DNA of 64,000 bases from assembly GCF_014874095.1 (NCBI RefSeq), contig NZ_JADBEB010000001.1, positions 3,162,001 through 3,226,000 of the forward strand. The letters are read 5' to 3'. The position numbers and the translations under genes are program-made. Shown here piece after piece: positions 60,770 through 64,000 of the stretch (position 1 is its first letter; each line of letters starts with the position of its first letter). Under the pieces are notes generated by a model. The model did not search any database and was not told the origin of the DNA. It was given only the letters and a program-made list of their open reading frames with translations. The stretch comes from Plantactinospora soyae. GTDB lineage: Bacteria; Actinomycetota; Actinomycetes; Mycobacteriales; Micromonosporaceae.

Positions 60770-62425
60770 ATGACGGACAGGTGGTACGCCGAGGCGGTCG
60801 TCTATTGTCTCGACATCGATACGTACGCCGACTCGGACGGCGACGGGATCGGTGACATCAACGGTCTGATCGGACGGCTCGACTACCTGGCCCGGCTGGG
60901 CGTGACCTGCCTGTGGCTGCACCCGATACATCCGTCGCCGGCCCGGGACGACGGCTACGACGCCACCGACTTCTACGGGATCGATCCCCGGTTCGGCACC
61001 CTCGGCGACTTCGCGGAGCTGCTGCACCAGGCCGCCAACCGGGGCATCAAGGTGATCATCGACCTGGTGGTGAACCACACCTCCAACGAGCATCCGTGGT
61101 TCGTCTCGGCCCGCTCCTCGCCCGACTCGCCGTACCGGGACTGGTTCGTCTGGTCGGAGAAGGAGCCGCCGGACCGGCGTCAGGGCATGGTCTTCCCGGG
61201 CGAGCAGGACGAGACCTGGAGCTACGACCGGACGGCGAAGGCCTGGTTCTACCACCGCTTCTACCGGTTCCAGCCGGACCTCAACTTCGGCAACCCGGCG
61301 GTACGGGCCGAGATCAAGAAGATCATGTCGTTCTGGCTCCAGCTCGGGGTCGCCGGCTTCCGGATCGACGCGGCGCCGTTCATCATCGAGCAGACCGAGC
61401 CCGGCAACCCGAACTCGCCCAAGGACTTCGAGTTCCTGACCGAGCTGCGTCAGCACGTGCAGTGGCGGCGGGCGGACGCGCTGCTGCTGGCCGAGGCGAA
61501 CGTGGAGCCGGCCAAGCTCGTCGACTACTTCGGCGACTCGGGCGGCTCCGCCAACCGGCTGCACATGCTCTTCGACTTCATGCTCAACGGCCGGCTGATG
61601 CTCGCGCTGGCCAGGAAGGACCCGGAGCCGATCATCGACGCGTTGCGGGACACCCCGGCGCTGCCGGCCGGCGCGCAGTGGGCCACCTTCCTGCGCAACC
61701 ACGACGAGGTCGACCTGTCCCGGCTCACCGCCGAGCAGCGCGCCGAGGTGTACGAGCAGTTCGGCCCGGACGAGAACATGCGAATCTACGACCGGGGCAT
61801 CCGCCGCCGGCTGGCTCCGATGCTCGGCAACGACCGCCGCCGGATCGAGCTGGCGTACGCGTTGCAGTTCTCGCTGCGCGGTACGCCGGTGCTGCGGTAC
61901 GGCGAGGAGATCGGGATGGGTGAGGACCTGTCGCTGCCGGGCCGGGAGGCGATCCGTACCCCGATGCAGTGGTCCGGGAAGCCCAACGCCGGCTTCTCCA
62001 GCGCCGAGGCAGAGAAGCTGGTCCGGCCGGTGGTCGACTCCGGCGAGTACGGCTTCGAGCGGGTCAACGTCACCGCGCAGCGGCACGATCCGATGTCCCT
62101 GCTGGCGTGGTTCGAGCGGATGACCCGGACCCTGCGGGAGTCCCCGGAGGTCGGCTCCGGCACCTGTACGCACGTCGACCAGGAACTGCCGCCGGGCGTG
62201 CTCGCGCACCGCGCCGACGGCCCGACCGGTTGCATGCTCTTCCTGCACAACCTCGGTACCAAGCCGGTCATCGTCAACCTGGCGTCGTTGTTCCCGGAGG
62301 CGGACCTGCCCGGTGACGTGCTCGCCGACCGCGAGTACGACCCGGTCGCCAAGTTCGACGCCCTGCACCTGGCCGGGTACGGCTACCGCTGGATCCGGTT
62401 GCGCCGCAGCGACGCGGTCGAGTGA
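60770..62425 (+). CDS. GH13 alpha-amylase-family enzyme, trehalose synthase-like
   Basis: The 551-residue cytoplasmic enzyme has a complete GH13 barrel. DLVVNHTS forms region I, nucleophile D200 lies in GFRIDAAPF, acid/base E242 in LLAEAN, and transition-state stabiliser D312 in RNHDEVD. The start WYAEAVVYCLDIDTYADSDG and the MVFPGEQDETWSYD block resemble trehalose synthases (maltose-trehalose interconversion, GH13_16). Typical TreS begins with the same sequence but often lies beside glgE or a maltokinase gene, which are absent here. Another transglycosidase is therefore possible. The ATG follows GGAGAAG by about ten bases. Confidence 0.88.
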   Translation: MTDRWYAEAVVYCLDIDTYADSDGDGIGDINGLIGRLDYLARLGVTCLWLHPIHPSPARDDGYDATDFYGIDPRFGTLGDFAELLHQAANRGIKVIIDLVVNHTSNEHPWFVSARSSPDSPYRDWFVWSEKEPPDRRQGMVFPGEQDETWSYDRTAKAWFYHRFYRFQPDLNFGNPAVRAEIKKIMSFWLQLGVAGFRIDAAPFIIEQTEPGNPNSPKDFEFLTELRQHVQWRRADALLLAEANVEPAKLVDYFGDSGGSANRLHMLFDFMLNGRLMLALARKDPEPIIDALRDTPALPAGAQWATFLRNHDEVDLSRLTAEQRAEVYEQFGPDENMRIYDRGIRRRLAPMLGNDRRRIELAYALQFSLRGTPVLRYGEEIGMGEDLSLPGREAIRTPMQWSGKPNAGFSSAEAEKLVRPVVDSGEYGFERVNVTAQRHDPMSLLAWFERMTRTLRESPEVGSGTCTHVDQELPPGVLAHRADGPTGCMLFLHNLGTKPVIVNLASLFPEADLPGDVLADREYDPVAKFDALHLAGYGYRWIRLRRSDAVE

Positions 62426-62453
62426 GCGGATCGGGCGCCGGTCGTCGGCGCGA

Positions 62454-62924
62454 TCACGCGGTGACGGCGGACCGGGTGCGGCGCAGCCAGAGCAGGCCGA
62501 GCACCGGCAGCACCAGCGGGATGTAGCCGTAGCCGCCGCCGAAGTCCGACCACACCGTGTCGTCGGGGAAGAGGGCGGGGTCGAGCAGGCTCAACGCGCC
62601 CACCGCCAGTACGCCGACCAGCTCGACGGTGCAGCAGACGATCGCGGTCCGGCGCCCGATCCGGTCGCCCCGGGCCAGGCCCACGGTCGCCACGATGTAG
62701 ATCACGGCGGCGAACGCGGAGAGCAGGTACGCCACCGGGGCCTCGTGGAACTTGGTGGCGATCTGCAACCCGGCCCGGGATGTGGCGGCGATCGCGAACA
62801 GGATGTAGACCGCTACCAGCACCCGCCCCGGACCGCTGTTCACCCGGCGTCCGCCCGGCGGCGGTGGGACCGGCGGTACCGGGTTGAGCGGCGACGGCTT
62901 CCGGGGCCGGTTCGGGTCAGACAC
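62454..62924 (-). CDS. Hypothetical four-helix membrane protein
   Basis: The 156-residue protein has a Pro-rich N-terminus and four membrane helices (VLVAVYILFAIAATSRAGL, YLLSAFAAVIYIVATVGLA, AIVCCTVELVGVLAVGAL, YIPLVLPVLGLLWL). It resembles small integral membrane proteins common in actinomycetes, without known function. Its GTG start overlaps the stop of the upstream membrane gene by eight bases, so the two form an operon. It is convergent with the GH13 gene, 28 bases apart. Confidence 0.8.
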   Translation of the reverse strand: MSDPNRPRKPSPLNPVPPVPPPPGGRRVNSGPGRVLVAVYILFAIAATSRAGLQIATKFHEAPVAYLLSAFAAVIYIVATVGLARGDRIGRRTAIVCCTVELVGVLAVGALSLLDPALFPDDTVWSDFGGGYGYIPLVLPVLGLLWLRRTRSAVTA

Positions 62925-63282
62925 CGGGAATCTGCCAGGTCTGTTGCAGGCGGACGACGACTACCGGAACCACCAGGCAGACGACGGTGACGATCACCGA
63001 GCCCCAGCGGGTGGGCTCCATCCGGGCCAGCACCCCGGCCAGCGGCGGCAGGCAGATCAGCGTGACGAGGTAGCCGGCGAACGTCCCGGCCTCGGCGGGC
63101 TGCTCGCCGCCGATCCAGCTGGCGATGGCGGTGGCGGCGAGCGCCAGCAGGGCCAGCTCCAGCACGGCCAGGCCGGCGAGATGGGACCGGTCCGGCGGCC
63201 GGTTGCGCATCGTGGTGACCAGGCTCCACACCGCGAGTACGAGCGACAGCACGATCGTCAGCGTGACGAGGTAGTCGTTCAT
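62917..63282 (-). CDS. Hypothetical small membrane protein
   Basis: The 121-residue protein has four membrane helices (YLVTLTIVLSLVLAVWSLV, LAGLAVLELALLALAATAI, GYLVTLICLPPLAGVLA, VIVTVVCLVVPVVVVRL) and little else. The ATG at 63282 has GGAGGG eight bases upstream, which marks the real start although the frame is open further. It is encoded immediately before, and overlaps, the other small membrane gene. Both probably form a small membrane complex of unknown role. Confidence 0.8.
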   Translation of the reverse strand: MNDYLVTLTIVLSLVLAVWSLVTTMRNRPPDRSHLAGLAVLELALLALAATAIASWIGGEQPAEAGTFAGYLVTLICLPPLAGVLARMEPTRWGSVIVTVVCLVVPVVVVRLQQTWQIPGV

Positions 63283-63553
63283 CGCTCGACCCTCCGGGTC
63301 GGCCCGGTGGTCGGCACGGCGATCCGTGGCTGGCTCACCGGCGCAGTCTACTAATCGGTGTAGTAGCTCCGACCTCCGCCACCCCCGAGCGGATGCCGGA
63401 CGCCAGCGGAACCCGCCACCGACCAGGGACGCGATCGCGTCCACTCGTGAGTGGGCGGTCTCCGAGACGGACCAGCCCCCGATCCGCCGGACGATCGGGG
63501 GCCGGCGGTCTGTCGGGTCAGCATCGGGCAGCCAGGGTGACCAACTCGCGGGC

Positions 63554-63835
63554 CTACAAGATCGGCGCGTCAGGCCTGAGGTCCCGTAACCGGTCCGGTT
63601 CGGCGTACAGCGCTGCCCGGACCGCTGCCCAGGCCACCCCGGGAGCCCGTCTGCACCGGGCGTCATCTCCGACGATCTTCGAGATCAGCCCGAGTCGCCC
63701 CCGGGCCTCGGCAAGCCGGGACTGCATGTCGATCATCGTGGTCTGGCAGCTCGCCAACTCTTGCTTGAGTCGCTCGACGTGCTGCTCAGGGGTCATCCGG
63801 GGTCGCTCGGGCGGATTGAACGCGTGGTGAAGCAC
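63554..63835 (-). CDS. Hypothetical coiled-coil protein
   Basis: The 93-residue protein has a central amphipathic helix or coiled coil (PEQHVERLKQELASCQTTMI then DMQSRLAEARGRLGLISK) and a basic C-terminal part (GVAWAAVRAALYAEP). It has two cysteines and no membrane segment. The GTG at 63835 is well supported by AAGGAGA six bases upstream. A long inverted repeat lies in its leader (63861-63912). I do not recognise a family. It has the size of a chorismate mutase-type helical protein but lacks that enzyme's arginines. Confidence 0.65.
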   Translation of the reverse strand: MLHHAFNPPERPRMTPEQHVERLKQELASCQTTMIDMQSRLAEARGRLGLISKIVGDDARCRRAPGVAWAAVRAALYAEPDRLRDLRPDAPIL

Positions 63836-63860
63836 GGGGGTCTCCTTGGCACTCGGGGGT

Positions 63861-63912
63861 GGGGGCTGCCACCGGGCGCCGGAGGAACTGGAGAGGACCG
63901 GCGACAGCCCCC
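63861..63912 (-). promoter_or_regulatory. Structured leader of the coiled-coil protein gene
   Basis: GGGGGCTG (63861-63868) pairs with CAGCCCCC (63905-63912), and CGCCGG (63877-63882) with CCGGCG (63898-63903), giving a two-part stem about 26-77 bases before the GTG start. It could be an attenuator or the end of an upstream transcript. Confidence 0.4.
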
Positions 63913-64000
63913 GGGTTCGGCACCCCGCCCGACCGCCTGGCTGGCCACCCGGGCGAGGGCCTGCTCGGATCCTCTCCCGGGCCTTACCCCCGAGTCAAGA

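Overview
This is a 64 kb stretch of a very GC-rich chromosome. Genes start with ATG, GTG or TTG behind purine-rich ribosome sites, many stop and start codons overlap as ATGA or GTGA, and the content includes lipobox lipoproteins, an AfsR/SARP regulator, a PASTA-less serine/threonine kinase, CBM2-linked hydrolases and an LppX/LprG-type lipoprotein. Together these point to a soil actinomycete. A 52-base palindromic GGGCCC repeat and the gene set fit Micromonosporaceae best. That family assignment is an inference, and no rRNA or tRNA gene is visible to confirm it.

Layout. 0-9.3 kb holds the end of an HtrA protease, a BON protein, a GT4 glycosyltransferase, a compact set (PqqD/M50/cNMP/FecR fusion, zinc ribbon, leader-like plus EF-hand-like protein) and a solitary sugar-type ABC ATPase. 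9.3-21 kb carries a membrane Ser/Thr kinase, a lipid-active pair (patatin, PlsC-like acyltransferase), CutA, a 1201-residue membrane protein, a fatty acid desaturase, a lipoprotein, a pterin dehydratase and an FHA protein. 21-23 kb holds an arginine-to-glutamate-semialdehyde pair (DDAH-family hydrolase and RocD). 23-33 kb holds a CBM2 protein, an unusual ABC-2 permease divergent from a two-component system, a hotdog protein and a GH87-like alpha-1,3-glucanase. 33-39 kb has a lipoprotein, a strongly asymmetric heterodimeric ABC exporter, an epoxide hydrolase and a small HTH protein next to repeat-rich DNA. 39-44 kb has a VOC protein, a Nei-type glycosylase, a GntR-ABC (YtrA-like) operon, a GH16 enzyme and a LiaF-like protein.

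44.5-52.6 kb is the most unusual part: an AT-richer gap, a small putative pore-forming effector and an NB-ARC/TPR receptor that share a short RHIM-like amyloid motif, a convergent unknown gene, a glycerophosphotransferase-like protein, and a divergent SARP regulator with matching direct repeats in the promoter between them. 52.6-64 kb returns to ordinary genes: a CoA-disulfide reductase, a YbdK-type ligase, a YidC paralogue set, GH16-CBM6 and CBM2-GH18 enzymes with readable promoters, a DedA protein, a TreS-like GH13 enzyme and small membrane proteins.

Working together: GH87, two GH16, GH18 and CBM2 proteins suggest the cell digests fungal walls (alpha- and beta-glucan, chitin). The 45-47.8 kb pair looks like a regulated cell-death or phage-defence unit. 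The 3-7.7 kb set looks like a membrane protease system with its own candidate substrate.
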